A model generated the notes under the pieces. It made no database searches and was not told the origin of the DNA. It saw nothing but the letters and a program-made list of their open reading frames with translations. From NCBI GenBank assembly GCA_003952965.2, contig CM025851.1, forward strand, positions 33,503,597 to 33,567,596: a DNA stretch of 64,000 bases. Direction: 5' to 3'. This DNA comes from Morella rubra. Lineage: Eukaryota > Streptophyta > Magnoliopsida > Fagales > Myricaceae. A program made the translations under genes and the position numbers. Below, in pieces: positions 34,405 through 46,539 of the stretch; the first letter of the stretch is position 1; every line of letters starts with the position of its first letter.

Positions 34405-35180
34405 ATGATGCATGCTTAAATGATTGTATACTTTTTGGATAGTGAGTTGCAAGAGTGTCCGGTGTGTGGTGCATCGAGATGGAAGAACAAGAATAGTAAA
34501 TCAAAGTTCCCTTAAACTTTGCTTATCTATGCCTCATCTTTGTGGTATAAGGACCTTAAGAATTATGAATGTTTGGTCAAATCTTTATCTAATGGGTTCA
34601 GGCAACATTACAATATGGCTGGTGCCAAAGTGTATGCATGCGGAACACAAACTTGTGCTGAAGTGTTAAGGACAAACATTCTTCTTCAGGTCAATTAGCT
34701 TGGTGCTCCCGCACTATAGAGACATATGTGGACATATTTGACTGGTTTAAATCAGAGCACTTACGCACAAGACTCAGAAGAAGAGAAAAGAGCTGAAAAT
34801 GAGTTAAAAATAGTATACTGGGACGTCATGCACGAGAATGACAATCATATCCCTAGATTTGTCATTTGCAGGTAGCATGGGTCATTGTCGTAAAAATGTT
34901 GCATATCCTCTAACATATCTGCTCAAATATAAAAGAAGGGAAGATAACGGATATGAAGAGTCACTGGTTGCATACCTGATACACGGTTGTTAGGAAACGA
35001 CTCTGATTATTCTTCAGATACTAAGAACAATTTTAGATGTTGTGGACTAGTTATTTCTTTGCAAGTTGAAGGTTCATTTAATTGTTGAAACTTTCCAATC
35101 ATTACCTTTCGTCAAGAATTGAGGGCTGAGCTAACTTTTTGCTCAATGTATGGTACGGTTGAGAAGGATCTAGTTGTCAA
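34405..35180 (+). pseudogene. Condensed second copy of the TNP2 segment
   Basis: About 775 bp repeats, in the same order, landmarks spread over about 1670 bp of 32190-33860. Examples are GCATGCTTAAATGATTGTAT (32189 and 34411), TGTCCGGTGTGTGGTGCATC, AATTATGAATGTTTGGTC, GGACAAACATTCTT, TGTGGACATATTTGACTGG, AGACTCAGAAGAAGAGAAAA, TAAAAGAAGGGAAGATAA, TTTTAGATGTTGTGGACTAG and TCAATGTAT. Between landmarks dozens of bases are missing, so it is a colinear copy with many small deletions. It cannot encode protein. Confidence 0.75.
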
Positions 35181-35195
35181 TTCTGAGGTGACAAT

Positions 35196-36115
35196 TTGGA
35201 TTTACATGGTACTCAACAACTGATTATAGAGTATGTTAAGGTATATTTCAACAGTTTTAACCGAGAAACCATTCCCACTTTACGGATGAACACACTAATA
35301 TTGACATGTCATGCCAGTCGAATTTATCTGGCACATCAGTTTGAAAGTACTCCTGGTAAAGTAGCAGCATTGGGTCCTTCACTTACAACGAATTATCATC
35401 CCTTATTAAGTCCAATAGGCACCCAAAGATTGTGCCTATCCAAATCTACAACTGTAGCGATGCATCAAGGGAAATAGTACCATTGCGATCATTATATCCC
35501 TGTGGACGTAATGATGACTATGCGTCATATTGATAGAATATCCCATTTCAGAGCCCGATCAAGTTAAATCATACGTGAAACCGAGTATTGGTAAGTATAA
35601 TTTATTAAATTTTAATTGTGCAAACTTTTATACGTACTAACTATTATATATGTTAAGGATGGCTTTCAACTTGATTATGACTAACCTGAGGATCGCATCA
35701 CTTTGACGTCTATGATGAACACATCATATAGGACGCATAGGAATAAAATATACCAGCATTACGTGGTGTTCAATACCAAACAAGAGGCGTTACAACACCT
35801 GTATACCGAGACGAACAAGGAAGAATGAGCTCATGTCTATGATTTATTTGCAGGAATTTCAGGTTAAAAATTTTTATTATGTCTGTACGTTTATTTTAGT
35901 TTATTATTAATTGTCGTAACAACTATAAATATATAATGCAGAGGAGGAGTGCAATCAACCGGGAGAATAGAGCTAAGCTGAAGATTGTACACACATCGGG
36001 AGCAAGGTTCTTCCAATGCACGTAGCGTTGTTAGTAAGTAATAAATTTAGATTTTTAAGAAATATTACTTATATAAATGACTTTGGTATTTTAATATGCA
36101 CATTGGATATTTCTT
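35196..36115 (+). pseudogene. TNPA-like gene of CACTA 2, 5' part
   Basis: The first 280 bp are open (35196-35477) but unrecognised. From about 35480 the exon blocks match the TNPA-like gene of CACTA 1: NIPF..NRVL (35550-35590), DGFQLDYD, then TSYRTHRNKIYQHYVVF and KQEALQHLYTETNKEE (35655-35830), VYDLFAG, and QRRSAINRENRAKLKIVH with TSGARFFQC (35940-36020). Introns with GTAAGT/CAG-type borders separate them. Stops at several points indicate a pseudogene. The gene is then split by solo LTR X2, inserted in an intron-like stretch. Confidence 0.65.
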
Positions 36116-37417
36116 TTGGTGTCATACCCGAGCTTTTAAACATCATAACATATTGTTATGATATCTTGTTTGCAATAGTAGTGCGTTTAGGGGATACTTA
36201 GTGACTAAGAGAGGTTATTTAGTACTTGAGATACAAAGTTCAAAACCTTGATTAGGACTGATTTAGTGAGATTTGGAGTTCGCCTGCAACTGAGTTATTG
36301 TTTAGGAGGTTGAAGAGCTTGTATTGGATCAATTTAATTTTTTAAACTAGTAGGACGTTTTTGTCTCGAAAATCGAACCACATGATTTTTATTCTTTTAA
36401 TATGTTGGGAGATTATCGACGAGTTTATGGTTTAAATTTGGATACTTTTTATTTTTCAGAAGCAAGTTGGTCGATTAATCAGAAGCAATTAGGTTGATTT
36501 ACGATTATCGAAAGATTAGTGAAACAATTAGCAAGACTTAGCCATTAAGCAAGGAAATTTTGGCTGCCCTAGAGAGTGACACCTATGAGTGCTAGATAGC
36601 ACGACAAATCGAAAGCTAGAAGCACAACCAAGAAGGCTAGGACCTAGGTAGCTCAAGGTGTCGATCACCAGGGAACCTAGACGGTGACTCACCAAAGCTA
36701 TAGGGTGAATTTCGGCCATAGGCATGCTCAGTTGCTGCTTGGGGTGTCATCGAACGGTTGATGTAGCCTTTTGAGTCATCGAAGCTAGACTAGACACATG
36801 TTTCGATGTGTCACGCCCAGTGCTGGTACTTACCCCTCGGCTCGCGTATAGTAATCGCATGCACAAAATTCGGGGATTACCGCACGATAAAAACTCTTAG
36901 GAATCGCTTAAATGCCCTCAAATTTACTTAGCGGAAGACTTGTTTTAAAACTGTTATGGTAAATAGAAGAAGGTCGTAAATCAGTTTAGAAACTTGAACG
37001 AAAGAAGTAAAATCTCACAAAGTAATAAATCGTTATATTTGCACTTGGAAAACCTTAATTGGTTAACGACTAAAAGAAATATGGCAAAATCATATAAAGT
37101 ATCACATCATAATAATATTGCACTTAGAAAAATCTCATTAACAAATTAGATTGAAAGTGTTGGATTAGGCTTTTGAGTAGAGATAAGAACTTTGAAATAA
37201 AGGACGAGGAAAGAGACACGAAGGAGATTGAAAACCTGAAATAACAAGGACATTTTTAATACAAGAAAAGTTCAAACCGTCCTCCCGGGACTACATAAAA
37301 GGTACATTATAAAAATTCGGGAACTTCCTAAAGTTCACCGTACCATTTGAAAACTGATTACAAGGAAATGAATACCCTAAAGACTAACGAAACACTCTAA
37401 CAAGCCTAAGAGGGGTA

Positions 37418-37744
37418 CTAATCCTCCTCGTCCGAGTCCGATGTAAGATCAATAATCTTGGACCCCGGAGTGGTACTACTATTTCCCGTTGGCGGGGCCG
37501 GGGGAACGTAATCGAACCTTAGCCACTCGGGCGGTACATCTGGTAAACCAAAGTCCTCAAATCGGGGTAACGGGGATAGTGGGGGTAGTGGGGGTACAGG
37601 GGATGGGGGTGAGGGCTCCCTAAAGAACCAGTGGGCCTCATGCTCCACTGATACTCCAAGGAGATCCGAAACCCACGTTCGGATCTTGAGTACCAGGATA
37701 TAAGGGTAAAAATCGTAGGTTAACTCGTCCTCGAATAGCTTCAT
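37418..37744 (-). CDS. LTR-encoded 108-aa proline-rich protein with acidic tail
   Basis: I do not recognise the family. The ORF is intact from ATG at 37744; an in-frame stop lies two codons upstream, so this is the first possible start. Three parts: an N-terminal half with aromatic and hydrophobic residues (TYDFYPYILVLKIRTWVSDL), a proline-rich centre with PPLPPLSPLPRF-like runs (about residues 45-62), and a C-terminal KIIDLTSDSDEED. This tail fits the SUMO-interacting motif pattern, hydrophobic I-I-D-L followed by Ser and acidic residues. It lies in sense orientation downstream of the LTR TATA box, in the presumed transcribed part of LTR Z. It could be an accessory peptide of the retroelement or a chance ORF. 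Confidence 0.45.
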   Translation of the reverse strand: MKLFEDELTYDFYPYILVLKIRTWVSDLLGVSVEHEAHWFFREPSPPSPVPPLPPLSPLPRFEDFGLPDVPPEWLRFDYVPPAPPTGNSSTTPGSKIIDLTSDSDEED

Positions 37745-39835
37745 TCTTCAATACCCACGTTCGCCAAACATTGCAAAAACAACATAAGAGAAAAAGGGTG
37801 AGTCCTATTGACTCAGTAAGGTGGGGGTGGGGAAACATGATCAAACAAATACAGTGCATATAATTCACTTAAACATGGTGTAAAACTAACTTCAAGCATA
37901 ATAAGTATGAACTTGGATGAATTAAAATATGCAATGCATCACACCATCATAGGTTCCTGAGGAGTTCCCGATGTCTGCTCTGTTCACCCCCAGAGTCGGG
38001 TTGTGCGTCCCCTCCCCTTCTATGGGACTGTCCCGTGCCTCCAGCACCAGGACCCTTAACATTACGCCTTAGCGTTCATAAAGGAGCCCACCCACTCCCT
38101 GCTGTGGGGGGTTGCACGTCTCCTAAGTGCCGGTACCGTCACTACCATTCGGGGAATCACCTCGCAGGCTTAGGGGTTCCTCACATTTGTTTTTCCTCTT
38201 ATGAATGCAATCTCATGTCCAAACATTAAAGTATACATGTAACATTCACCCAACAATGCACACTAATTTGCAATAAACTTGAAAGAAGCATAACAGGTTT
38301 AAAGAATAATCATTGACAATTGAAACAACCATGATAATAACTAGTAAGATCTAAGACATTAAACCCCATTGAAGGCCTATTGGGCCTCCTTAGACCCTGC
38401 TGGGCCTATTCCCAAAGTGTTATTGGCTTGGTGCTATTTTAGGGTTATTGGGCCTAAAGTCCATTTAGGCTCCTAAACGGGCCTTGTGATTTGGGCCTTA
38501 TTTCAACTTGGTTTGAACTAAATTTGGGCTCCCCCATCAATTTTTCGTGCTCTATCCAACCATGTAATCATTTTCTCATTTTGGACCCTTTTTCCCTAAC
38601 GAATTAGGCAAAATGTCGAATCTGCCCTCAGAGACCTCCAGGGGCATTTCGACCTTTTCCTTCCTCATTTTGGGCTGAAATTTTTACAGGGATCCTAATA
38701 TTAGATAAGGATACTATATGGAAAGTTTCATGCAAAAATACAACCTGTAGCTTAGGGTCGATTTGGGCAGCACCTATGATTGCCTAAATGCCCTAGATAG
38801 GTGTTCATGCTTTTGATTAATCTATGCTTTTTGAAACTTTAGGCTAAGAATAATTTCAATCCATCAACATAAAGGAAATCATAGAGCACATGATATATGG
38901 ATTCTTCAAGAAACTTAAAGGAAAACAAAGATCATTTGCAATATAATCAAGGAACATGTATAATGCATCATTTTCATGCTTTCAACTTCATAACCTCTTC
39001 CTTGAGCCAATGGCTCCTTTCTTTGGCCCATTTGGCCTTCTCTTGATCAGGGATACTTTAAAGCTTCTTGGCCATCATCATTCTCATTATTGCTCCACAT
39101 TTCATATCACATATGCATGACATTGAATCATAAAATCATGTAGTGCAACATGCAACACCATAAGCCATTTTTCTTGACCAACCCGTGGTCTATAAGGCTT
39201 CAAGTTTAGGCTTATCACCACTGCCATAGCTCATAAAGCATGTCCAGAGCTCTTTTGAAAATCAAACCAACTCAGCAAGCAATCTTATACACATGTTATA
39301 AGGAATATTCATTAAGCCTTAACATGCAAGGTGTCTAGATTAGATTTTACTTCATGGCACCTATGAACCTTTCTTTTTGCACAACCTTAAAACCAACATA
39401 ACCCTAACATGTTCATCATTGAATCACAGCTCTATGCACACAAATATGTATGATAAATCAACACAAGAGAACATGTCATCCCTCCTCAACAAAACACAAG
39501 AACCTAAACCCTTACCTTGGTGATCTCGGGTAGCTCTTGATGTTCTCCTATTAACACAAGATCTATTGGTTAATGACACTGAACTAGGGGCTAAGAAGAA
39601 GTGGAAATGATGATGAGGAAGTAGGAAAGAGGTGGTGCAAGGGGGTGTTCAAGGCCTTGGCCGAAACCCCTTTGCCAACTTACCTTGGCATGGAAGTTTT
39701 TCCACCTTCCTTCTCTTCTTCTTTTCCTCTTCTCTCCTTCCTTTCCCTCTTGGCCGAAAGCTCTCAGCACTCATTCCTCTCTCTCTCAGACTCAAATGGC
39801 CGGCTGTTGGTGTGAGAAATGCATGGCAAGGGTTA

Positions 39836-39847
39836 GCTTTTATAGCC
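39836..39847 (-). promoter_or_regulatory. TATA box of LTR Z
   Basis: Minus strand GGCTATAAAAGC, about 1.03 kb inside the LTR start. Its orientation agrees with the strand inferred from the LTR termini. Confidence 0.5.
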
Positions 39848-40890
39848 AACCTTGCCATCATTTGGTCAAGGGTGGCTGCCACAAGCAAGCCCCTTGATTG
39901 GGTGGCTTGGGCGGCAAAAGGGCTGGAGGAGCCAAATGGAACACTCCCTCTTCCCTAGGCGATGATTAAGGAATCTTACTATTCATGCATTAAGGCCAAG
40001 AACATGGGACAAGGGAAAAGGACAAAGAAAACAAGACAAAACAAGGATTTTCTTGTGTGTGCCGTGTGACCTAGGGAGGAGAGAGAGAGTGGGACCCACA
40101 TGACATCAAAGTAGACTTAGGTTAGCAAAATGATTAGCTAAGTTGTAAAGTTAATCAATGCATATGTTAGAGAAAAGAAATAGTAATTAGTCAAGTGATT
40201 AACCGAGATTAGGGATAGAAAAATCAAGATTGATACTAGGTAAAAATTTAGATGTAAGCAAGAGAATGAAAAGGGAAAGCATACCGAAATCCATAATGGC
40301 AATTAGAACCGAAATAAATCATGTGTCAAGAAATCAAATCTAATACTTAGAAAATGTTAAATATGAGCTAATGAAGTATACTTAGGAAAAATATCACGTG
40401 TTCAAATCAAGCAATAGGAATACTAAGATATTAACAAGAGAATGGAAGAATTTTGTTAAACGCATAGAAACCGATAAAATAGAGACAATCACGATCATAA
40501 CCGTTAATTGGCTAAATACGAGAAATCAAGGAAATTAGAGAAATCGAAAAATTTAGGGAAGGGATATCATATCATTTAAGCACATGAAAGTAAATCAAAT
40601 AATACAGGGAGTTAAGAATTAAAGAAAGAAAGCACATATGCAATTTAAATTAAAAAGGCTAAATTAAAATACTAAAGTCACAAATTTGGAAACCAAAGAA
40701 ATTAAATAGAGGAAAGAAATCCTATAAGCAATTAATTGAATGATAAATATTAAACAATGCACAAATAAAGCAAATACTAAGGAAAAGAACACAATTACTA
40801 AAGATATTGAAAGAAAAACCTTAACACAAGAGTCTTAAAAGTAGCTTAAAAGATTAGGGGTATCACACGATGTGACGAACCAAGCTTGCC

Positions 40891-40905
40891 TATAAATAGG
40901 GGGTG
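40891..40905 (+). promoter_or_regulatory. TATA box of LTR X2
   Basis: TATAAATAGGGGGTGG as in X1. The upstream element that is a G-box in X1 and X3 reads ACACATGT here (36793-36800) and is now 4 kb away because of the Z insertion. Confidence 0.6.
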
Positions 40906-42052
40906 GTCGCCCATTTACATTTACACTAGCTCCTTTGACAATTTTGAGTTAAACGTGAGATTAGCAGTGAAGCGAAGTAGAAGGAAGAATGAAGGAATCG
41001 ATTAAGAGAACTTTAGCAAAGATCAAACTCACTTAGAGGTAAAGTTTAATTGGATATCTTTGATTTCAATTCTAGTTCTCAAGATGATTATTGTGAATCT
41101 CTTGTCTTTATTATTCTAGCATCTCTTGATGTTATTAGTGTTTTTCTATTCTTCCTATTGTTCTTGATGTTCTTCGTGTTCTTGACGAAGAACAAGCTCG
41201 TCCTTTCGAAAAAGTTTCATTTTCAAAGTTCAATTCGTTTTCAAGTTATTTTTCAACTTTGATTCATTTTTTTTCAAAATTTCTTCCAAAAGTTATTTTT
41301 CAAAGCTTGAACATATTTCTTTCCTTCTGATTTCAATACTTTTCATGTCAAAATTAGTATTTTCTACATGGTGATTAAGCCGATTTTTAATTGAGAAATT
41401 AAAGTATTGTTTTCTCTTTGTAACACTTTCCTTTGAGAAATGTTTTATAATGTTGTGATGAAGGAAACAAGTTAAGGTGTTGCATATCATAAATGAGATG
41501 TATGGGCATTGATATGAGACATGCATACTTAACTTGTACATTAGAAAGGAATATTTGATGTTCAAGTACGGTTAATGTGTTTCATATCATGAATGATATG
41601 TATAGGCGTTGACATGAGACATGCATACTTAATGTAATACTGTGAAGACATGACAGTACTGTGCACAAGAGGATGTGTTCACTTGTTGTGACATTTTGGC
41701 CTCTCCGTCGTACGTAGAAAGATTGTCTGTTAGGATAACTCACTCTGGGAGTTTGAGGTTGTATTGTGCTCTAGGAGTACTGCAGCAAAGATATGGAAGG
41801 TTACTTGTAACCCATCACTCTGGCCAATTGTGATTGAGAATGGAAAAAGGAAAAGATCTTTTTTTAGAAAACTGCAGCAAAGATACGGAAGGTCCTCTTT
41901 TGTAATACCTCGGTATAATAAAAGTTCCTTCGTGTGTTTTGCTTAGTATCTGTTGCTTTGTTGATCTTTCCATAGGCCATAACCTCGGCTTTATTAGTTG
42001 CGTCCATTACTATAGGACAACGCTTGAGGTCATCACTGTCCGAGCTATTACA

Positions 42053-42659
42053 TTTGGTATACGGAAAAGTCCAAAAAACTGATCGGATTAATCTTGTGTT
42101 GCTGTATAAAAAAAATCCATTCTTATAAGAATGGTATATGGACAATAGAAGATACACAAGAAAATTTTGTAAGCTGTAACATTATATTTAATGATGCATT
42201 CGTTATCTCTTATGTTTCATATGTGCTAACATTATCTTGTTTTTTAAATTTGTAGGAAAAAATGGAGGCGTTACAGTCGCAACACGAGTTAGAGGAAAAG
42301 TCATACAGGGACGAAAGTGGGTTACGTGCGTGGTTTAGGCCGTTCAGTACGGTCTGTTGGATCATCGTCTTCAGTATCGTCCGTCGATTTGTCTTAAAAT
42401 TGGAGGAGGCCAGATTAGAGATAAAGGAGATGAGGACTACACAAATGGAATATAACGAGCTTTTGTTCAAGCAGCCAAAAATGGATTAGATGATGTGATA
42501 GCACCAGTAGTATTTGAAGGAGCAGCAACAAAAGCAACAAGAAGAGTAAGAATAGAGGCTATAACGAATGGAACAAGAAATACATGACCAGATGATGGAG
42601 CACATCAGACATCAGACATCTCATATCTCATTTGACACCCAAACGGAGATTTGGGTAGA
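42053..42659 (+). pseudogene. TNPA-like gene of CACTA 2, 3' part
   Basis: Continues after X2. LLYKKNPF (about 42095) corresponds to LYKKNYTNKDG in CACTA 1. After an intron ending TTTGTAG, EKMEALQSQHELEEKSYRDES (42257 on) leads, after a frameshift, into GYVRGLGRSVRS with a serine run. A charged coiled-coil stretch follows (LEEARLEIKEMRTTQMEYNEL, then Gln/Lys-rich). Colinearity with 2240-2860 shows it is the same gene type. The end is cut by element B at 42660. Confidence 0.7.
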
Positions 42660-44143
42660 TGATAGTCCCTAAAATCTACCACAAGTGCATGGGTCGTGAC
42701 AAGTAAAATAGGGCAAAAAGAGTATTGTTCCACAAGGAGGAGATTCAAGTACAAATTTATAAAATTTCTTATATTAGTTAGACGATCCCAAATTGATGTG
42801 AATGATTGCAAATTCATAACCTGAAAAATCAAATATTAAAGATTTCTAGAGCTTGGATTTCATCAATTGAATTCTTTCAACGAGTTTAAACATGATTGTC
42901 TGCATTAATGTTTTGTTAATCATAATGACCGAATTCTTTTTTACATGATATCCTCTTTCAAGTATAACACCTATACCTATATTAATTCTACGTCTACTTT
43001 CGTGATCACAAAAATTAATAAGATTCATTATGCTTTGTGGAATTATTGAATATAGGTCACAAAGGTGTGTATTTATTTCTAAATTACACTACCAAAGTTT
43101 GATGAATTCATGAACTAATATTAAACTTCAACTTTGGTTACTTCATTTAACAACTTACGCATGCAATTCATGGCCAGTAAATTTCAAGAATGAAAATCGA
43201 AATCGTCAAATTGCAATTGACAAATTATATTCATTACATCCATACTCAAATCATATAAAAAATTCAATGACTATGTCTTAACCATAGAATAAGAAAACTA
43301 GCAAATCATAACTAATAAAACAATCCAATTATTTTTCAAAGATAAATTCCAATTTAACATCCTTAATAATAATTCAAAAACTAAAAACTAGAGAAAGAAG
43401 AAAAACTCTGAAATTGCAGAAATTCATAGCCACAACATTCCTCCTCTGAATATCTTCTCATTTTCTTGTAAGTAAAATTTATTAAACTTGAGAAACAGAA
43501 TCCACAAAAAGCAACATCGATCACCGAGTTTTAATGTGTAAAGGAATAATGTTAACATAAATAAAAACTGAAATTAGAAGTGGTCTCAAAGCCCCATGTC
43601 CTCTAAACTCTCTAAAGCCACAGCACCTTATTGAAAAGTTTACTCAAATAATTTCATACGCACTAAAATTTGAGATTTCCTTTTCAATTTTTAAATGAAT
43701 TGATTCGGACTGTAGTAAACCTCTAAACGGATTCGGTCTTCTCTATTTTTTGTAGCTTTTGAACTTCAAAATTACAGAATTGGGTTTTGGAATTTGTATA
43801 AAAGTTTAAGGCTTGCATCTTAGCTTTCCAACAATCAAAATGACACCTAAATCCGAGGTTTGTAGCTCCAGTTATAATCCAAAAACCAAACAGTATTCTG
43901 TTTTTACTAGACCTAGTTCAACTAGGATTTGCTCTCTCGGCTTAGCTCAAATTTTGCTCTTCCGATCAGCTCAATTTCAACCTTATTCAATAATTAAATA
44001 CCTACAAACATAAAGAATTCCTAAGAATTAAATAAATGTAAAAGACACTTAAAATTCTAGACAAACGAGCTAAGAAACATACAAAACACTTTGAATCAAA
44101 ACAAGTACTACTTAGAAAATGTGTGAAATAAATTCCCACATCA
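42660..44143 (-). repeat. 3' LTR of element B
   Basis: 1484 bp. It matches 55873-57735 but lacks the MITE of that copy and about 190 bp around 43700. A purine-rich AAGTTTAGGGGTATT lies just inside (44144-44160, minus strand). Confidence 0.85.
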
Positions 44144-44880
44144 AATACCCCTAAACTTGAAGATTTGGTTGTCCTTAAGTAAAAGAAAAATTATAAAAAT
44201 AAGGGCAATGACCAAAGTTTGGCTCAATTCATCACACTCAAAGAACCTATCACGCAGACATCAAATTTTTGACTCATTACGCAAACGATAGCAAATAAAA
44301 GAAACTAAGCATTCTCACATTCTCTAGTTCAAATTTATATACATAATTTACAACTCAATCATATTTATCATGCAACCAACACAATTGAATCATGTAACAA
44401 CTCAACTTGTAATCACTCTTTCTCACTACTACAAACAAGGTAGCAAACTAGAGAATTTATTTTTTAATTTCTTTCATTCTTTCTTTCTTTCACAATAATT
44501 ATTCTTTTATTTTCAAGTTGTCTCTTTCCCTTTGACGCGAATACAAGCATTTGTGATGGATGCACCTAGTTACTCAACAAGCCATACACTTAAAGTGTTT
44601 TTGCATACTGATATTTCAAGTTGCCATTTGACGTAAAAGTAAACAAAGGTGATGAATACCCCTACTTACTAAGCAACTCAAAACATTGGAGTAGATAGAA
44701 CTTTAAACACAATTAATCATTCAATTGTTTAATGATTATCACTCTATTTACTTAAACCTTGTTTAGGACTAGATCAAAGGGGATAATCACAAGAAAAGCA
44801 TCACACTCAACTTTTATGCATAACCATACAACTCACACTACTTTGCAAGGAAAGATGTACTTCAAATTCAAACAGTTTTA
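44144..44880 (-). other. 3' untranslated region of element B
   Basis: AT-rich, no coding frame. Includes the polypurine tract next to the LTR and a (CTTT)-rich patch at 44470-44500. The junction with segment C lies near 44880. Confidence 0.5.
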
Positions 44881-44959
44881 AAAATAAAAATCTCGGGTGT
44901 TATATTCTCCCCCCTTAAAAAAATTTTGTCCTCGAAATTTGCTAAGAGAAACTAACTTC

Positions 44960-45600
44960 TAACTTACTGACTTGAAATTTCGGCTTCCAACCTCAATCTT
45001 TAAACAAATGCGGATACTTAGATCGTATTTCTTCCTCAAGTTCCCATGAAGCTTCCTCTCTAGAATGATTGTTCCACAACACATTTACTAGGGGAATTTT
45101 CTTTGTACATAATTTGTGCTCCTTTGTGTCCAAGATCCGTATAGGCTTCTCCACATAAGCCAAGTTCTCCTAAATTCTTAAGGGTTCATAATCAATGACA
45201 TGAGTATAGTCGGGAATATATTTCCGCAATAAAGATATATAGAATACATCATGCATTCCCTAAAGACTTGGTGGCAATGCAACCCTATATATCACTGGAC
45301 CGATCTGATCAAGTACCTCAAAAGGACCAACATATCTTGAACTCAATTTTCCCTTCTTCCCAAATCACATTACCCCTTTTAATGGAGCTACCTTCAAGAA
45401 AACCTTATCACCCACTTCAAATTCAAGTTCTCGCTGACGATTGTCAACATAACTTTTTTGTCTACTTTGAGTAACCTTTAGTCTTTCATATATCAAATCA
45501 AGTTTCTCCACCGTTGTTTGAATTATCTCTGGACCCAAAATCCTCTTTCACCTACTTCATCCAATACAAAGGAGATCGACATCTTCTTCCATATAATGCC
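44960..45600 (-). pseudogene. Segment C integrase C-terminus / chromodomain-like tail
   Basis: Through stops one reads FLEGSSIKRGNVIWEEGKIE, SDIXGCIATKSLGNACCILYI and AEIYSRLYS, matching the gypsy integrase C-terminal pattern KVAPLKG..RFGKKGKL..IGPVAYRLALP..HDVFHVSLLKKY. After that comes the region where chromoviruses carry a chromodomain; hints of VVEQS and SFMGT resemble LWNNHSREEATWE. Heavily frameshifted. Confidence 0.55.
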
Positions 45601-45601
45601 T

Positions 45602-46330
45602 CTACAGTGCCATCCCAATACTTGCTTGATAACTATTATTATAAGCAAACTCCACTAGAGGTAGATACTTAATCCAACTTCCCTTAAATTCAAGCACGCA
45701 AGCTTGCAACATTTCTTCTAGAATCTTGAATGGTCCTTTTTGTCTGACCGTCATTTGAGGGTGGTAAGCTGTACTAAAATTTAATTCAAATCCCATAGCC
45801 TTCTGCAAACTCTTCCAAAACTTTGAAGTATAATGTGGATCTCTATCCGAAACTATAGACACTGGCACCCCATGCAAACGAACAATTTCCTGAACATATA
45901 ATTCTGCTAATCTCTCCATGGAATGACCAACTTTAACTGGAATAAAATCAGCGGTCTTCGTCAGTCGATCAACAACTACCCAAATTGAAATTTGCCCAGT
46001 CGGTGCTCGCAGTAAACCTAAAACAAAATCCATAGAAATGTACTCCCATTTCCTCTCCGGAATCTGTAACGGTTGCAATGGTCCTGCTGGTCTTTGATGC
46101 TCTACCTTCACTTGCTGACATGTTAAACATTGCTCCACAAATTTGGCTATCTCCCTCTTCATATTCTTCCACAAAAAGACTCCCTTAAATCCCGATACAT
46201 TTTAGTGCTCCCTAGATGAACAGTGTAAAGGAAGCAATGAGCTTCTTCTAAAATAACCCTCTTAATATTCTCATCATTATGGCACACATAGACAATTTCA
46301 ATATCTTAATATCTCCATCCTCTGATATGT
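45602..46330 (-). pseudogene. Segment C integrase core
   Basis: Frame 46174-45602 is open and clear: WKNMKREIAKFVEQCLTCQQ (zinc-binding end), WEYISMDFVLGLL (first Asp), WVVVDRLTKTADFIPVK, IVSDRDPHYTSKFWKSLQKA (second Asp), FSTAYHPQM. The next block has lost the usual DGQSER sequence and reads TVRQKGPFKILEEML, so the catalytic Glu is damaged. LVEFAYNNSYQASIGM ends it. The upstream HHCC part (46180-46330) is present but frameshifted. Confidence 0.82.
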
Positions 46331-46539
46331 TGAATTTTGACTTGACCCATTCCGAACCTTCTTATGAGCTTCATAAACCCTGCATCTAGCAACTGAGCTT
46401 CCTTAATTCTTTCCACCAAGTTGATTGAATCACCATACTTGCCAAAAGAACTCTATGATCATCTTCGACAACCTAAATCCTTTCTCTCCAGGTCCATCTA
46501 ATATGATGCTGACTAATCAAAGTGGACATTGAAACTCCA

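Larger units (their letters stand above)
36809..40867 (-). mobile_element. Solo LTR Z (4.06-kb gypsy-type LTR)
   Basis: Flanked by the exact duplication CGATG (36804-36808, 40868-40872). The minus strand starts TGTGATACCCC and ends GGGCGTGACA, so its sense strand is minus, as for Y1. It shares with the Y family the terminal words and the GTCGGGTTGTGCGTCCC block, but is clearly a different family. It holds a minus-strand TATA box near 39840 and, about 2.1 kb downstream of it, an open 108-codon ORF. Confidence 0.88.
36120..42052 (+). mobile_element. Solo LTR X2 (gypsy family X), split by Z
   Basis: From TGTCATACCCGAGC to CGAGCTATTACA, flanked by the exact 5-bp duplication TTTGG (36115-36119, 42053-42057). 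Without solo LTR Z it is about 1.87 kb. It matches X1 and X3, including the TATA block at 40888-40905. Z interrupts it some 20 bp upstream of that TATA box. No internal coding region is present, so it is solo. Confidence 0.9.

Noticed and set aside
39632-39958. 108-codon ORF in LTR Z on the + strand
   Set aside because: Antisense to the LTR, crosses its TATA box and a CTTCTT-rich patch, and has no recognisable motif.
36120-42052. X2 plus Z as one 5.9-kb element
   Set aside because: Separate exact duplications (TTTGG outside, CGATG inside) and alignment with X1 and X3 show two independent solo LTRs.
42504-42657. Gln-rich open stretch as a host transcription factor fragment
   Set aside because: Colinear with the coiled-coil 3' exon of the TNPA-like gene and in place within CACTA 2.
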